Source: Deltaproteobacteria bacterium (GTDB lineage: Bacteria; Myxococcota_A; Polyangia; Polyangiales; JADJMO01). Taken from it: 47,857 nucleotides of DNA. Shown piece by piece: positions 27,354-37,445 of this stretch (position 1 is its first letter; each line of letters begins with the position of its first letter). A model generated the notes under the pieces. The model did not search any database, was not told the DNA's origin, and saw only the letters and a program-made list of their open reading frames with translations. The DNA lies in contig JANYDK010000046.1 in NCBI GenBank assembly GCA_025363655.1, positions 1 through 47,857 on the forward strand, given 5' to 3'. The translations under genes and the position numbers were made by a program.

Positions 27354-28556
27354 ATGGGAGCCACCACCCTCACCGCGCGCCTCGTCCGAGGCTTCTCGTC
27401 CGCCCAAGATCGCTTCGCAACTTTGGCCGCTTCGGTCAATCTCGCTCCGCTCGGTTGCCGAAGCATTGCCCTCGCCTGCTTTGCCGCCGTCGCCGCGGTC
27501 TCCGTGGCTGGCGGTGCCTCCGCCGAGGCACCCAAATTGGCGGTCACGCAGATGGCCGACACCGGCTCGATGCCCAAGGCGGTCACCGTCAGCCCCGACG
27601 GCAAGAAGCTCGTCGTCACCAACTTCGGTCAGTGGGGCAAGCACAACCTCTGGTGGTACGACCCGGTGACGCTCAAGCGCATCGGGGAGACCAACTTCAA
27701 CCCCACCGTGAAGAAGGCGACCGAAGGCGGCAACGCCGTCGAGTCGGTCTTCAGCCCCGACAGCAAGGTCGTCTACGTCTCGAACTTCGTCGAGAACAAG
27801 CTGATGGTCGTCGACGCCGAGACCTTCGCGGTCGTCAAATCGATCGACGTCGGCCTCCGTCCGAAGATCGTCGTCCTCTCGCAGGACGGCTCGAAGATCG
27901 TCGTCGCCAACTGGGACAGCTTCGCCGCCACCATCTACGACACCAAGGATTTGAAGCTCCTCTACAAGCTCAAGGTCAACGAGCACCCGCGCGGCATGGC
28001 GCTCACCAAAGACGGCAAGCTCTACGTCGCCGGCTTCGAGGGCGACGACCTCGACATCTACGATGGCGAGGGCTACACGCAGCACAAGAAAATCAAGGCC
28101 TGCAAGCACGTGCGCCACATGGTGCTCTCGCCCGATCACAAGACGCTCTATCTCTCTTGCTACTACCTCGGTCAGCTCGGCGTCTGGGACGTCGCCACCG
28201 ACAAGATGAAGAAGCTCGTGCAAATCGGGCAAGAGCCGAAGTCGTCGGCGGTGAGCGACGACGGTCGCTACGTCTTCATCGCCAACTGGGGCGCGGGCGA
28301 GAACACCGTCAGCGTCGTCGACACCACCGATTGGAAGCAGCGGTTCGTGAAGATCCCCAAGATCGATCAGCCCTGCGGCCTCGCGCTCTCGCCCGATCAG
28401 CAAAAAGTGTGGGTCACCGGCTGGACGAGCAAGACGGTGCACACCATCGACCTCGGCCCGCTCGGCCTCAAGCCGACCCCGCCGCCGCCGAAGCCTTTGC
28501 CGGTGAGCTGGGAGTCACCGCTGGTGTTGGAAAAGCCGGCCGAAGCCGCGAAGTGA
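27354..28556 (+). CDS. Secreted YVTN-type beta-propeller protein
   Basis: About 400 residues. A long N-region and hydrophobic stretch end in an AXA site (GGASAEAPK), so it is exported to the periplasm. The mature part is a seven-blade-like propeller with repeated P-D-G-K/S-D-G-x-x-(V)-V-x-N motifs: SPDGKKLVVTNFGQWG, SPDSKVVYVSNF, SQDGSKIVVANWD, TKDGKLYVAGFEG, SPDHKTLYLSCYY, SDDGRYVFIANWG, SPDQQKVWVTGW. YVTN propellers serve in binding or as surface scaffolds; no catalytic residues are evident. A Pro-rich tail follows. Converges tightly (5 bp) with the TetR gene. Confidence 0.85.
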   Translation: MGATTLTARLVRGFSSAQDRFATLAASVNLAPLGCRSIALACFAAVAAVSVAGGASAEAPKLAVTQMADTGSMPKAVTVSPDGKKLVVTNFGQWGKHNLWWYDPVTLKRIGETNFNPTVKKATEGGNAVESVFSPDSKVVYVSNFVENKLMVVDAETFAVVKSIDVGLRPKIVVLSQDGSKIVVANWDSFAATIYDTKDLKLLYKLKVNEHPRGMALTKDGKLYVAGFEGDDLDIYDGEGYTQHKKIKACKHVRHMVLSPDHKTLYLSCYYLGQLGVWDVATDKMKKLVQIGQEPKSSAVSDDGRYVFIANWGAGENTVSVVDTTDWKQRFVKIPKIDQPCGLALSPDQQKVWVTGWTSKTVHTIDLGPLGLKPTPPPPKPLPVSWESPLVLEKPAEAAK

Positions 28557-28561
28557 TCGGC

Positions 28562-29185
28562 TCAGCCCGGCCTGCTCTTGAGCGTCGGCTTCTTCGGCAG
28601 ATGCCGTAGGCCCATCCAAGCCAGCGCGCCGATGTGCTTCGCCACGTCTTCCACGGCGGGCTTGCGCACGTCGGTCCACCACTTGCCGACGAAGGTGACC
28701 ATGCCGACGAGGCCGTGGGCGTAGATCGGCGCGGCCTTGGGGTCGAAGCCGGCCTCTTTGAACGCGGTGGCGAAGACATGGCCGACACGCTCGGCGAGAT
28801 CGTTGAGCAAGCTCGCGAGGCGGCCGCGTGAAGAGGCCACCGGTGAGTCCTGCGAGAGCACCGCGAAGCCGTCGGGCTCGTCGCGCACGTACGTGAGGAA
28901 GGCGAGCGACGCCTGTTCGACGCGTTCTCGTGGCGAGCCGGTGGCGATGGCCTCGACGATGCGGCGGACGACGTAGTCCATCTCGCGATCGACGACGACC
29001 GCGTAGAGCCCCTCTTTGCCACCGAAGTGCTCGTAGAGGATGGGCTTCGAGACCTTCGCGCGATCGGCGAGCTCCTCCATCGAGGTCGCCTCGTAGCCAT
29101 GCTTGGCGAACGTCGCCCGCCCGACGTCGATGAGCTGGGCGCGCCGCTCGGTCGCGGGGAGCCGCCGGGTCCGGCCGACCTTCAT
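28562..29185 (-). CDS. TetR-family regulator, probably of the adjacent desaturase operon
   Basis: About 207 residues from the ATG at 29185 (the frame upstream lacks homology). N-terminal helix-turn-helix: RAQLIDVGRATFAKHGYEATS, then MEELADRAKVSKPILYEHFG and KEGLYAVVVDREM. The C-terminal ligand domain has VGHVFATAFKEAGFDP and ends in a basic tail. It is divergent from a ferredoxin reductase-desaturase operon, like DesT and desCB in Pseudomonas; acyl-CoA sensing is therefore inferred, not seen. TAGCTT lies seven bases before the ATG, and TACG-CAAT-CGTA at 29215-29226 resembles a weaker copy of the operator at 29300. Confidence 0.88.
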   Translation of the reverse strand: MKVGRTRRLPATERRAQLIDVGRATFAKHGYEATSMEELADRAKVSKPILYEHFGGKEGLYAVVVDREMDYVVRRIVEAIATGSPRERVEQASLAFLTYVRDEPDGFAVLSQDSPVASSRGRLASLLNDLAERVGHVFATAFKEAGFDPKAAPIYAHGLVGMVTFVGKWWTDVRKPAVEDVAKHIGALAWMGLRHLPKKPTLKSRPG

Positions 29186-29192
29186 GAGAGCC

Positions 29193-29198
29193 AAGCTA
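29193..29198 (-). promoter_or_regulatory. Putative -10 hexamer of the TetR gene
   Basis: TAGCTT on the minus strand followed by seven bases and the ATG at 29185; no Shine-Dalgarno is visible. Confidence 0.4.
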
Positions 29199-29299
29199 GA
29201 ACACGACACTAGGATACGCAATCGTAACAACGGCACCGGAATCCCATGTTTCTACGGTCAAGCTTCGGTCATTTTGTCATGACGCACCTTGCCATCAAC

Positions 29300-29328
29300 C
29301 TACCGTGTCGTAAGTTACGGTTCGGTAG
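29300..29328. promoter_or_regulatory. 29-bp TetR-type operator overlapping the reductase-desaturase promoter
   Basis: Outer arms CTACCG (29300-29305) and CGGTAG (29323-29328), inner perfect palindrome CGTAA-G-TTACG (29309-29319); 11 of 14 positions pair around the central G at 29314. A promoter TTGCCA (29289-29294), 16-base spacer and TAAGTT (29311-29316) puts the -10 at the operator centre. Repression by the neighbouring TetR protein is the simplest reading. Confidence 0.7.
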
Positions 29329-29342
29329 CAACGGAGGCCCTC

Positions 29343-30488
29343 ATGACCAACACCAGCTCTCTCTCCTCGACCGGGACGCACGGAACGCACGCGAGCCCGG
29401 TCATTTCGCGACGCCGGCTCGTTCCGCGCATGGCCCGCGGGCTCTTCCTCGACCGTCAGCTCGCCTTCTGGCGCAAGGAGCTGGGCCTCGCTCCCGCTGG
29501 GCTCACTCGCGCACGGGTCGTCGCGGTGGTGAAGGAGACGGCCGACGTGCGCACGTTCCTCCTCCGCCCAGGCGCCGGTTGGAGGCGCCACCAAGCTGGG
29601 CAATGGGTGAGCCTCGAGGTCGAGGTCGACGGCGTGCGCTTGCGTCGCTGCTACTCGCTCTCCTCGGGCCCCTCCGATCTCTTCGTCTCGATCACCGTCA
29701 AGCGCGTGCCGGGCGGTCGCGTGTCGGGCTGGCTCCACGACAACGTCCGCGTCGGCGACATGCTGAGCATCGGTCCCGCGATGGGCGAGTTCGTCCTTCC
29801 CGAGACGGGGCGCTCGAAGCCGACCCCACCAACTGGGCTTCTTCTCCTGAGCGGCGGCAGCGGCGTCACGCCGGTGATGTCGATCCTTCGCGAGCTCGAG
29901 GTGCGCGGACCGATCGAGGACGTCGTCTTCGTGCATCACGCGCGCAGCCGCGCCGATGTGCCGTTCGCCGCCGATTTGGCCTGGATCGCTCGTCGAAATC
30001 CGGGTCTTCGCGTGATCATCCATTGCGACGACGAGGGTGTGCGTGGCTTCGACGAGGCGCGCTTCACGGAGGCAGTGCCCGATTTCGCCAGGCGCGAGAC
30101 GTACCTCTGCGGGCCGGCGCCGATGATGGTGCGCGTCGAGGAGACCTGGCTGCGCGCCGGTGCCACCGCCAAGTTGCGTCGCGAGCGCTTCGCAGCGCCG
30201 ATCGTCACGCGCACGCAAGGTGACGACGAGAAGCTCGTGCAGGTGCGCCTCTCCGCTGCGGGTCGCACCGTGACCGCCGGTGGAGAGGGCAACCTCCTCG
30301 AGCAGCTCGAGCGCGCCGGTCTGACGCCGAAGTTCGGATGCCGCATCGGCATCTGTCAGACGTGCAAGTGTCGGAAGACCTCCGGCACCGTCCTCGACCT
30401 CATCAGCGGCGCGATCTCGAGCGAGCCCGACGAAGACATCCGCCTCTGCACCTCGGTCGCCCGCTCCGACCTCGAGCTCGGGCTGTGA
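29343..30488 (+). CDS. Ferredoxin reductase with fused plant-type 2Fe-2S domain
   Basis: 381 residues from the ATG at 29343, which has GGAGG seven bases upstream. FAD-binding RRCYSLSS (101-108), NAD(P) glycine loop LLLSGGSGVTPVMS (167-180), YLCGPAP (254-260), then a C-terminal 2Fe-2S domain with C333, C338, C341 and C369 (C-x4-C-x2-C ... LCTS). It carries electrons from NAD(P)H through FAD to the iron-sulfur cluster and on to a desaturase, as DesC and similar oxidoreductases do. The desaturase gene follows 41 bp downstream, so the pair is probably an operon under the TetR operator. Also possible: donor for the desaturase at 25182. Confidence 0.93.
   Translation: MTNTSSLSSTGTHGTHASPVISRRRLVPRMARGLFLDRQLAFWRKELGLAPAGLTRARVVAVVKETADVRTFLLRPGAGWRRHQAGQWVSLEVEVDGVRLRRCYSLSSGPSDLFVSITVKRVPGGRVSGWLHDNVRVGDMLSIGPAMGEFVLPETGRSKPTPPTGLLLLSGGSGVTPVMSILRELEVRGPIEDVVFVHHARSRADVPFAADLAWIARRNPGLRVIIHCDDEGVRGFDEARFTEAVPDFARRETYLCGPAPMMVRVEETWLRAGATAKLRRERFAAPIVTRTQGDDEKLVQVRLSAAGRTVTAGGEGNLLEQLERAGLTPKFGCRIGICQTCKCRKTSGTVLDLISGAISSEPDEDIRLCTSVARSDLELGL
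29373..29390. repeat. Two near-identical copies of a 9-bp unit
   Basis: GGGACGCAC and GGAACGCAC, in frame in the N-terminal Ser/Thr/His-rich lead of the reductase (GTHGTH). Confidence 0.8.
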
Positions 30489-30497
30489 GCTTTCAGA

Positions 30498-30515
30498 CCC
30501 CGCGAGCCCCGCGAG
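30498..30515. repeat. Two perfect tandem copies of a 9-bp unit (CCCCGCGAG) in an operon gap
   Basis: It fills the middle of the 41-bp gap between the reductase stop and the desaturase Shine-Dalgarno; followed by ATCAAGGA. As it is non-coding, frame preservation does not explain the 9-bp unit length. Confidence 0.9.
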
Positions 30516-30529
30516 ATCAAGGAATTGCC

Positions 30530-31702
30530 ATGACCACCAGCACCACGATCACCACCAGCAGCAAGACCCTCACCCGTGAAGAAGCCGACGCCTTCGGACG
30601 CGAGCTCGACGAACTACGCCGCGAGGTCGCCGAAGATCTCGGGCAGCGCGACGTCGATCACATCCGCGCGGTGATCAAAGCGGCAAACTACGCCGAGACG
30701 GCGGGAAGGCTGCTCCTCGCCTTTGGTTTCGGTCCGGTAACCTTCGCCCTCGGCGCGGGCGCGCTCGGGGTTTCGAAGATCCTCGAGAACATGGAGATCG
30801 GTCACAACGTCATGCACGGCCAATACGACTTCGCGCGCGATCCGGCGCTGAGCGGTCGGGCCTACGAATGGGACAACGTCTGCGACGGCGGCGACTGGCG
30901 GCACTCGCACAACTACGAGCACCACACCTTCACCAACATCCTCGGCAAGGATCGCGACGTCGGCTACGGCTTCCTCCGCGTCAGCGAAGAGCAGCGCTGG
31001 CATCCGTCGCACCTCGCGCAGCCGTTCACCGCCTCGCTCCTCGCGATCAACTTCCAATGGGGCGTCGCCACGCACGACCTTCGTCTCGACGAGCTGAAGC
31101 GCGATCCGGAGGCGCGCGCCACGATCGGAACGCGGGCGCGACCGTTCCTCGAGAAGGCCGGCTGGCAGCTCTTCAAGGACTACGCATTCTACCCGGCGCT
31201 CTCGCTGTGGAACGCGCCGCGGGTCCTCGCAGGCAACCTCCTCGCCAACCTCGGTCGCAACCTCTGGACCTTCGCCGTCATCTTCTGCGGCCATTTCCCC
31301 GAAGGCGTGCGCGTCTTCCACGCCGACGAAGCCGCGAACGAGAGCCGTGGGCAGTGGTATCTGCGACAGATCGCCGGCTCGGCGAACATCGAGGGCGGCA
31401 AATGGCTGCACCTGCTCACTGGGCACCTCAGCCATCAAATCGAGCACCACCTCTTCCCCGAGCTGCCGGCCGCGCGCTATCCAGAGATGGCCCCGCGCGT
31501 ACGCGAAATCTGCGAGCGTCACGGACAAGCGTACAACACCGGGAGCTTCGCCAAACAGCTCGGGAGCGTGGCGAAGAGGCTGGTGAAGCTCGCCCTTCCG
31601 AGCCCGCGTGCGTCACGTGCATCACGTGCATCACGTTCGGCGAAGGTCGTAGCGCCCGAGACGGCGACGACATCGACCTCGACGAGCCGCGCCGCAGCCT
31701 GA
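30530..31702 (+). CDS. Membrane fatty-acid desaturase, partner of the reductase
   Basis: 390 residues from the ATG at 30530 (AAGGA eight bases upstream). Histidine boxes GHNVMHG (91-97), HNYEHH (127-132) and QIEHHLFP (303-310). It shares box layout, length and several segments with the desaturase at 25182 (for example the C-terminal boxes PRVREICERHG / PEVKEICRRHG), so they are paralogues. Second gene of the TetR-controlled operon. The C-terminal tail after about residue 360 is low-complexity (RASRASRASR, then Thr/Ser/Ala) and derives partly from a 9-bp repeat. Substrate position of the double bond cannot be told from sequence. Confidence 0.94.
   Translation: MTTSTTITTSSKTLTREEADAFGRELDELRREVAEDLGQRDVDHIRAVIKAANYAETAGRLLLAFGFGPVTFALGAGALGVSKILENMEIGHNVMHGQYDFARDPALSGRAYEWDNVCDGGDWRHSHNYEHHTFTNILGKDRDVGYGFLRVSEEQRWHPSHLAQPFTASLLAINFQWGVATHDLRLDELKRDPEARATIGTRARPFLEKAGWQLFKDYAFYPALSLWNAPRVLAGNLLANLGRNLWTFAVIFCGHFPEGVRVFHADEAANESRGQWYLRQIAGSANIEGGKWLHLLTGHLSHQIEHHLFPELPAARYPEMAPRVREICERHGQAYNTGSFAKQLGSVAKRLVKLALPSPRASRASRASRSAKVVAPETATTSTSTSRAAA
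31609..31635. repeat. Three 9-bp tandem units (TGCATCACG-like)
   Basis: TGCGTCACG, TGCATCACG, TGCATCACG; in frame in the desaturase tail (RASRASRAS). Confidence 0.9.
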
Positions 31703-31726
31703 CGGACACGAAAGGCGCATTCTCGC

Positions 31727-31732
31727 TACCAT
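31727..31732 (+). promoter_or_regulatory. Putative -10 hexamer before the gene at 31739
   Basis: TACCAT, six bases, then ATG at 31739; no Shine-Dalgarno. Weak match to consensus, but position agrees with the other leaderless candidates. Confidence 0.35.
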
Positions 31733-31738
31733 GCGTGG

Positions 31739-32518
31739 ATGAAGCGCAGTCTCCCTGCTCTCTCTAGCCTCAGCCTCAGCCTCAGCCTCGGCCTCGCGCT
31801 CGTGCTCGAAGGCCGCGATGCATCGGCGTGTGGTCGCGGCATGAGCTTCATGCCGTCGGGCGACGAGTTCCTCATCGTCTTCGGCGCGACGCTCGCGGGC
31901 ACGGGGATCATCGCCGGTGAGGTCGTCTTCACCGCGCACGATGCGTCGCGCGCCGGACTCGACAAGGAACACGATCCGAAATGGTCGAAGGCCGAGACCT
32001 ACTTCACCATCCCACAAGTCGTGCTCGGGGCGACGATTGGGTACGCGGTCAACGAGCCGTCGGCGATGTTGTCGTACATGGCGTGGCCGACCTCCTTGAT
32101 GGTGCACGGCTTCTACGCGACGAATGGCGACTATGGCCAGAAGTGGCAACTGCCGCTCGGCATCCTCGGGACGATGGACGCCGGGCTCATCGGCTATGTC
32201 CACCTCGCGAGCGCGCTCGGGCAGCCGGTTTCGCCCTTCTACGGCGCGGGCGAGTTCCTCACCGGTCTCGCGCAGCTCTCGTTCGGGCTCAGTTATGCGG
32301 CGCAGAGCGACTCACGGACGGCGCGCGACGCCTTGCTCGTCGACCTCGTGCCGCTCGCGCTGATGGTGCACGGATACTTCGTCGCCGATCACACGCCGTC
32401 GGACGACGCGGTCAAGACAGCGAAGCCGGTGTCGCGCGGGCCGAGGGTGATCCCCTCGACGATGGTGCAGGGAATGTACGGTCCGACGCCGGGACTATCG
32501 CTCAACGGTTGGTTCTGA
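31739..32518 (+). CDS. Exported or membrane hypothetical protein
   Basis: 259 residues. The N-terminal signal region (SSLSLSLSLGLALVL) is built on a 6-bp tandem repeat and ends near DASACG. Three or four further hydrophobic stretches (about residues 43-62, 98-115, 140-160, 185-215), rich in Gly/Ala/Tyr, suggest an integral membrane or barrel-like protein. No family recognised. Ends nine bases from the convergent DUF1624 gene. Confidence 0.6.
   Translation: MKRSLPALSSLSLSLSLGLALVLEGRDASACGRGMSFMPSGDEFLIVFGATLAGTGIIAGEVVFTAHDASRAGLDKEHDPKWSKAETYFTIPQVVLGATIGYAVNEPSAMLSYMAWPTSLMVHGFYATNGDYGQKWQLPLGILGTMDAGLIGYVHLASALGQPVSPFYGAGEFLTGLAQLSFGLSYAAQSDSRTARDALLVDLVPLALMVHGYFVADHTPSDDAVKTAKPVSRGPRVIPSTMVQGMYGPTPGLSLNGWF
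31766..31795. repeat. Five 6-bp tandem units (AGCCTC) in a signal peptide
   Basis: Four perfect copies and one GGCCTC, encoding the LSLSLSLGL hydrophobic core. Copy-number change would alter signal-peptide length by two residues per unit. Confidence 0.9.
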
Positions 32519-32527
32519 GCACGAATT

Positions 32528-33655
32528 CTAGATGAAACGCGTCCACCCGTCGGGGTGAGCGGCCTTGTAAGCACGATATCGAACGCACAGCGGATAGAGG
32601 ACGACGAGCGCGAAGAGTGCGCCGCCGTACGTCTTCGCGAGGCCGTAGGTCTGGTGATCGACGCGAAGCACGAGGTCGACGACGTCGAGCAAGTGCACGT
32701 GCAGCAGGTAGTAGAAGAACGCCGTGCTCCCGAAGAGCGAGAGCACCGCGAGCGGCCTCGCCAGTCCCTTCGGCGGGCTCTCGTCGAGCGCGAAGAAGCC
32801 CGCGAGGAGCACGAAGCCGATCCCCAGCTCGAGGGTCATGAAGGCGATGCTCGGCGGATACTTGGCGACGTGCAGCCACTGCAGCGGCGCGAGCGAGTCG
32901 CGGTGCAGACCCCAGTTGCCGTAGCCATCGAGGCCGCGAACGACGGCAAAACCCGCGAGGAGCGCGACGCCGATGCCGAGGAGCGCTCGCGCTCGTGACG
33001 CGCGTTCACTTCGAAGCAGCCATCGACCGAGGATCCAACCGAAGATCATGATCGAGAGCCACGGCAGCACGGGATACGCCGAAACGGTACGTGCGAAAGG
33101 GCGACCGCCGACGAAGAGCAATCGCCACACTGCCGACAGTGGCTGCGACGACGGCTGCACGCGCATCGAGAGCTCGCCGAGAACGGCGACGAGCACTCCA
33201 ACGACGGCGAGCGTGCCCGTGCCGAGTCGCCGAAGGCCGGCCATGCAGACCATCGAGAGACCGATGGCGGAGAGCACCTGCAAGACGAACACGTGGTACG
33301 CGGCGAACCCGAGCGACATCCACAAGGGATCGAGCGCCGCGATGAAGAGCCCGCGCTGGACGAGGAAGGCCGTTTGCCCCGGCTGATCGCGCCTCTTTTC
33401 CGCCGAGAGCGCGAGCGAGCCGCCGGCGAGGAGCACGAAGACGGGCGCGCAGAGATGGGTGATCCAACGCGTGAGGAACTCGCCTGGCGGAAGTGGCGAA
33501 CCGACCACCCAGCTTCCGGCGCTGTCGCCGTGCATGTGCCGACCGTCGAAGACGCTGCCCGCGTGATCGATCGTCATCAGGATCATGACGAGACCGCGCA
33601 TCCAGTCGATGGCCTGAATTCGGCCAGTTTTGGGCGGTTTCGAGGGCTCCGTCAT
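32528..33655 (-). CDS. DUF1624 / HGSNAT-like membrane acyltransferase
   Basis: About 375 residues from the ATG at 33655, with about ten membrane helices. The N-terminal signature RIQAIDWMRGLVMILMTIDH is the hallmark of the DUF1624 / heparan-alpha-glucosaminide N-acetyltransferase-like group, where the Arg-Gly and Asp-His are conserved. HLCAPVFVLLAGGSL also fits. Such proteins are thought to transfer acyl groups across the inner membrane to glycans; the acceptor is unknown here. The start is preceded by 70 bp shared with the divergent cstA gene. Confidence 0.85.
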   Translation of the reverse strand: MTEPSKPPKTGRIQAIDWMRGLVMILMTIDHAGSVFDGRHMHGDSAGSWVVGSPLPPGEFLTRWITHLCAPVFVLLAGGSLALSAEKRRDQPGQTAFLVQRGLFIAALDPLWMSLGFAAYHVFVLQVLSAIGLSMVCMAGLRRLGTGTLAVVGVLVAVLGELSMRVQPSSQPLSAVWRLLFVGGRPFARTVSAYPVLPWLSIMIFGWILGRWLLRSERASRARALLGIGVALLAGFAVVRGLDGYGNWGLHRDSLAPLQWLHVAKYPPSIAFMTLELGIGFVLLAGFFALDESPPKGLARPLAVLSLFGSTAFFYYLLHVHLLDVVDLVLRVDHQTYGLAKTYGGALFALVVLYPLCVRYRAYKAAHPDGWTRFI

Positions 33656-33738
33656 GAAGGCGAAGCAGCCTACCTCCGATCTCGGCGCGCCCGACGCCGA
33701 TCCCCGACCCCTCACTTCCGTCGCGCCGCGCGTGCGGC

Positions 33739-33744
33739 TACGTC
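33739..33744 (+). promoter_or_regulatory. Putative -10 hexamer of cstA
   Basis: TACGTC, exactly six bases (CTGCCG), then the ATG at 33751. Weak hexamer but matching spacing. Confidence 0.35.
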
Positions 33745-33750
33745 CTGCCG

Positions 33751-35559
<1,809 letters not shown>

Positions 35560-35625
35560 TCGTGTAGAAAACGTTTACAATCGTCGCGAATTGACCGGCG
35601 CGCGGCAAACTGTCACACCATCGAG

Positions 35626-36279
35626 ATGGCCGACAACAGCTCGCGTGCGGGCACGACCTACGCAGCCACCGAAGTCATCGAGTACCTCCACCGCACGCAC
35701 ACGGCGCACGATGCGGCGCTGCAGCGCGCCTTCGATTCGCCTGGGCACAACGACATGCCGGCGATCCAGGTCGGCACGGCCGAGGGGAAGACGCTGCTGC
35801 TTCTCCTCCAGATGATCGGCGCCAAGAAGGTGGTCGAGGTCGGCACGCTCGCCGGCTACTCGACCATCCAGATGGCGCGCGGGCTCCCCGAAGACGGCCA
35901 CGTCTGGTCGGTCGAGTTCGACGCCAAGCACGCCCGCGTCGCGCGCGAGAACTTCGCCGCCGCCGGCCTCTCGTCGCGCATCACCGTGCTCGAAGGCCCC
36001 GGCGCCGACGTCCTCCCGACGCTCGACGCCCAGGGCCCCTTCGACGCCGTCTTCATCGACGCCGACAAGGCGAACTACGACATCTACGGACGCTGGGCCG
36101 CGAAGAACGTGCGCAAGGGAGGCCTCCTCCTCGGCGACAACGCCTTCTTCTTCGGCAAGCTCCTGGAAGACTCGGCGCCCGCCGCGGCGATGCGACGCTT
36201 CCACGAAGAAGCGCGCGCCGCCTTCGACACCGTCTGCGTCCCGACGCCGGACGGGCTCCTTCTCGGCATCAAGAAGTAG
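35626..36279 (+). CDS. O-methyltransferase, SAM-dependent (catechol/caffeoyl-CoA type)
   Basis: 217 residues of the class I O-methyltransferase family 3. SAM motif VVEVGTLAGYSTIQMARGLP, acidic SVEFD, metal-binding FIDADKANY and LLGDNAFFFG, where the Asp and Asn usually hold a divalent cation. Relatives methylate catechol-like hydroxyls or caffeoyl-CoA; the substrate is unknown. The upstream 66 bp contain GAAAACGTTTAC (35569-35580), an imperfect inverted repeat around AAACGTTT, and a TTGACC at 35591-35596 that might be part of the promoter. Confidence 0.92.
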   Translation: MADNSSRAGTTYAATEVIEYLHRTHTAHDAALQRAFDSPGHNDMPAIQVGTAEGKTLLLLLQMIGAKKVVEVGTLAGYSTIQMARGLPEDGHVWSVEFDAKHARVARENFAAAGLSSRITVLEGPGADVLPTLDAQGPFDAVFIDADKANYDIYGRWAAKNVRKGGLLLGDNAFFFGKLLEDSAPAAAMRRFHEEARAAFDTVCVPTPDGLLLGIKK

Positions 36280-36309
36280 GCACCCGTACCTTCGCGCCGC
36301 ATCTCATTT

Positions 36310-37416
36310 TCACGGCGCGTCGTGCAGCTTGGCCTTCTGCCACTTCCACTTCCACGAGCCGTCCCACGTCGCGCCGCGAAAGGTGACCTCGCTCGACGCG
36401 ATCGTCGTCGTCGCGAAATCGAATTCGACGTTTGGCGCTCCGCCCGGTCCGGAAGGCGTGGCGAGGCGCGCCCACTTGCGTGCGTTCGGTGGCCGAGTGT
36501 CGAACAGCGTGACGTCGAAGTTGCCGTATGCCTCGTATTCGCGGGTCACCCAGATCACCTCTGGGTCGGCATCGAGCACGCCGAACGACCAGCGGATGTA
36601 GTCGATCGACGCAGCGTGATGATTGTGGACGCCGGCGTCGAGGTACACGAGCAGCTTGCCCGCGTCGTCGAAGAGACAGACGTAGGCGTGCGGGACGAAG
36701 GGCGCGTCGAAGGTCCAGCCCCCAGTGACGAGCTTCTTGCCACCGTCGACGAAGTGCCGCTCGCTCGTGCAATTCATGCTCGGCAAGGCGGTCGTAGTGC
36801 CCGACGCGAGCTCGACGATCTCGTCAGCGGGCACCCATTTTCCGGTGTGCGCCGGGTCGCGACGCATGTGCGAGATCGCCAGATGCGCGTGGGTCTCGTC
36901 GAGCGAAAAGACGTCGACGAAGTCGAAGGTGAGGACGATGACGCCGGAGCGGACGACGACGAGGAACGTCTGCATGTCGCTCGCGCCGGGGAATTCGAAC
37001 GAGCGGAGCTCGGCGCCGTCGGCGAGACGCCAAGTATGCGCCGGCTTCTCCTTCAACCGATCGAAACCCGGCGGCATGAGGCTCGACACGCCGACGGGCT
37101 TACGCAGGAAGGCATCGGCCGGGATCACCGCCGGCAAGATCGAGACGAAGGGAACGAGCTTGGGCTTCGGCTCCGGCGCAGCATCGGCGATCGCGGGAGG
37201 CTCTTCCGGCGTCTCGACGACGGTGTCGGACGGGACTGGAGCTGCAGACGCAGACGCCTTCGCCGACGTGCTCGCAGAGGGCGTCGACTTCGCGGTGACG
37301 TCCGCGTGCACCGCCGGCGCACTCCGATCGCATCCAAAGGCCGCGAGCGCCACGACCGAAGCCCATGGGAAGCCGGAAATCCAGGCCGAGCGACGCATTT
37401 CGAGAGAACGCTCCAT
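36310..37416 (-). CDS. Lipoprotein of unknown function
   Basis: About 368 residues from an ATG at 37416; a GTG at 37449 overlaps the TetR stop by four bases and ATGs at 37425, 37422 and 37398 are also possible, so the start is uncertain. Lipobox LAAFGC followed by Asp at +2, which in enterobacteria signals inner-membrane retention (rule untested here). A Ser/Ala/Thr/Pro tether precedes a globular domain rich in aromatics: RSFEFPGASDMQTFLVVV, DPEVIWVTREYEAYGNFDVTLFD and a C-terminal WDGSWKWKWQK. No family recognised. Probably expressed with the TetR gene immediately upstream. Confidence 0.65.
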   Translation of the reverse strand: MERSLEMRRSAWISGFPWASVVALAAFGCDRSAPAVHADVTAKSTPSASTSAKASASAAPVPSDTVVETPEEPPAIADAAPEPKPKLVPFVSILPAVIPADAFLRKPVGVSSLMPPGFDRLKEKPAHTWRLADGAELRSFEFPGASDMQTFLVVVRSGVIVLTFDFVDVFSLDETHAHLAISHMRRDPAHTGKWVPADEIVELASGTTTALPSMNCTSERHFVDGGKKLVTGGWTFDAPFVPHAYVCLFDDAGKLLVYLDAGVHNHHAASIDYIRWSFGVLDADPEVIWVTREYEAYGNFDVTLFDTRPPNARKWARLATPSGPGGAPNVEFDFATTTIASSEVTFRGATWDGSWKWKWQKAKLHDAP

Positions 37417-37445
37417 CGCCATCATCTCTTTCAGGTGCCCTGCGC

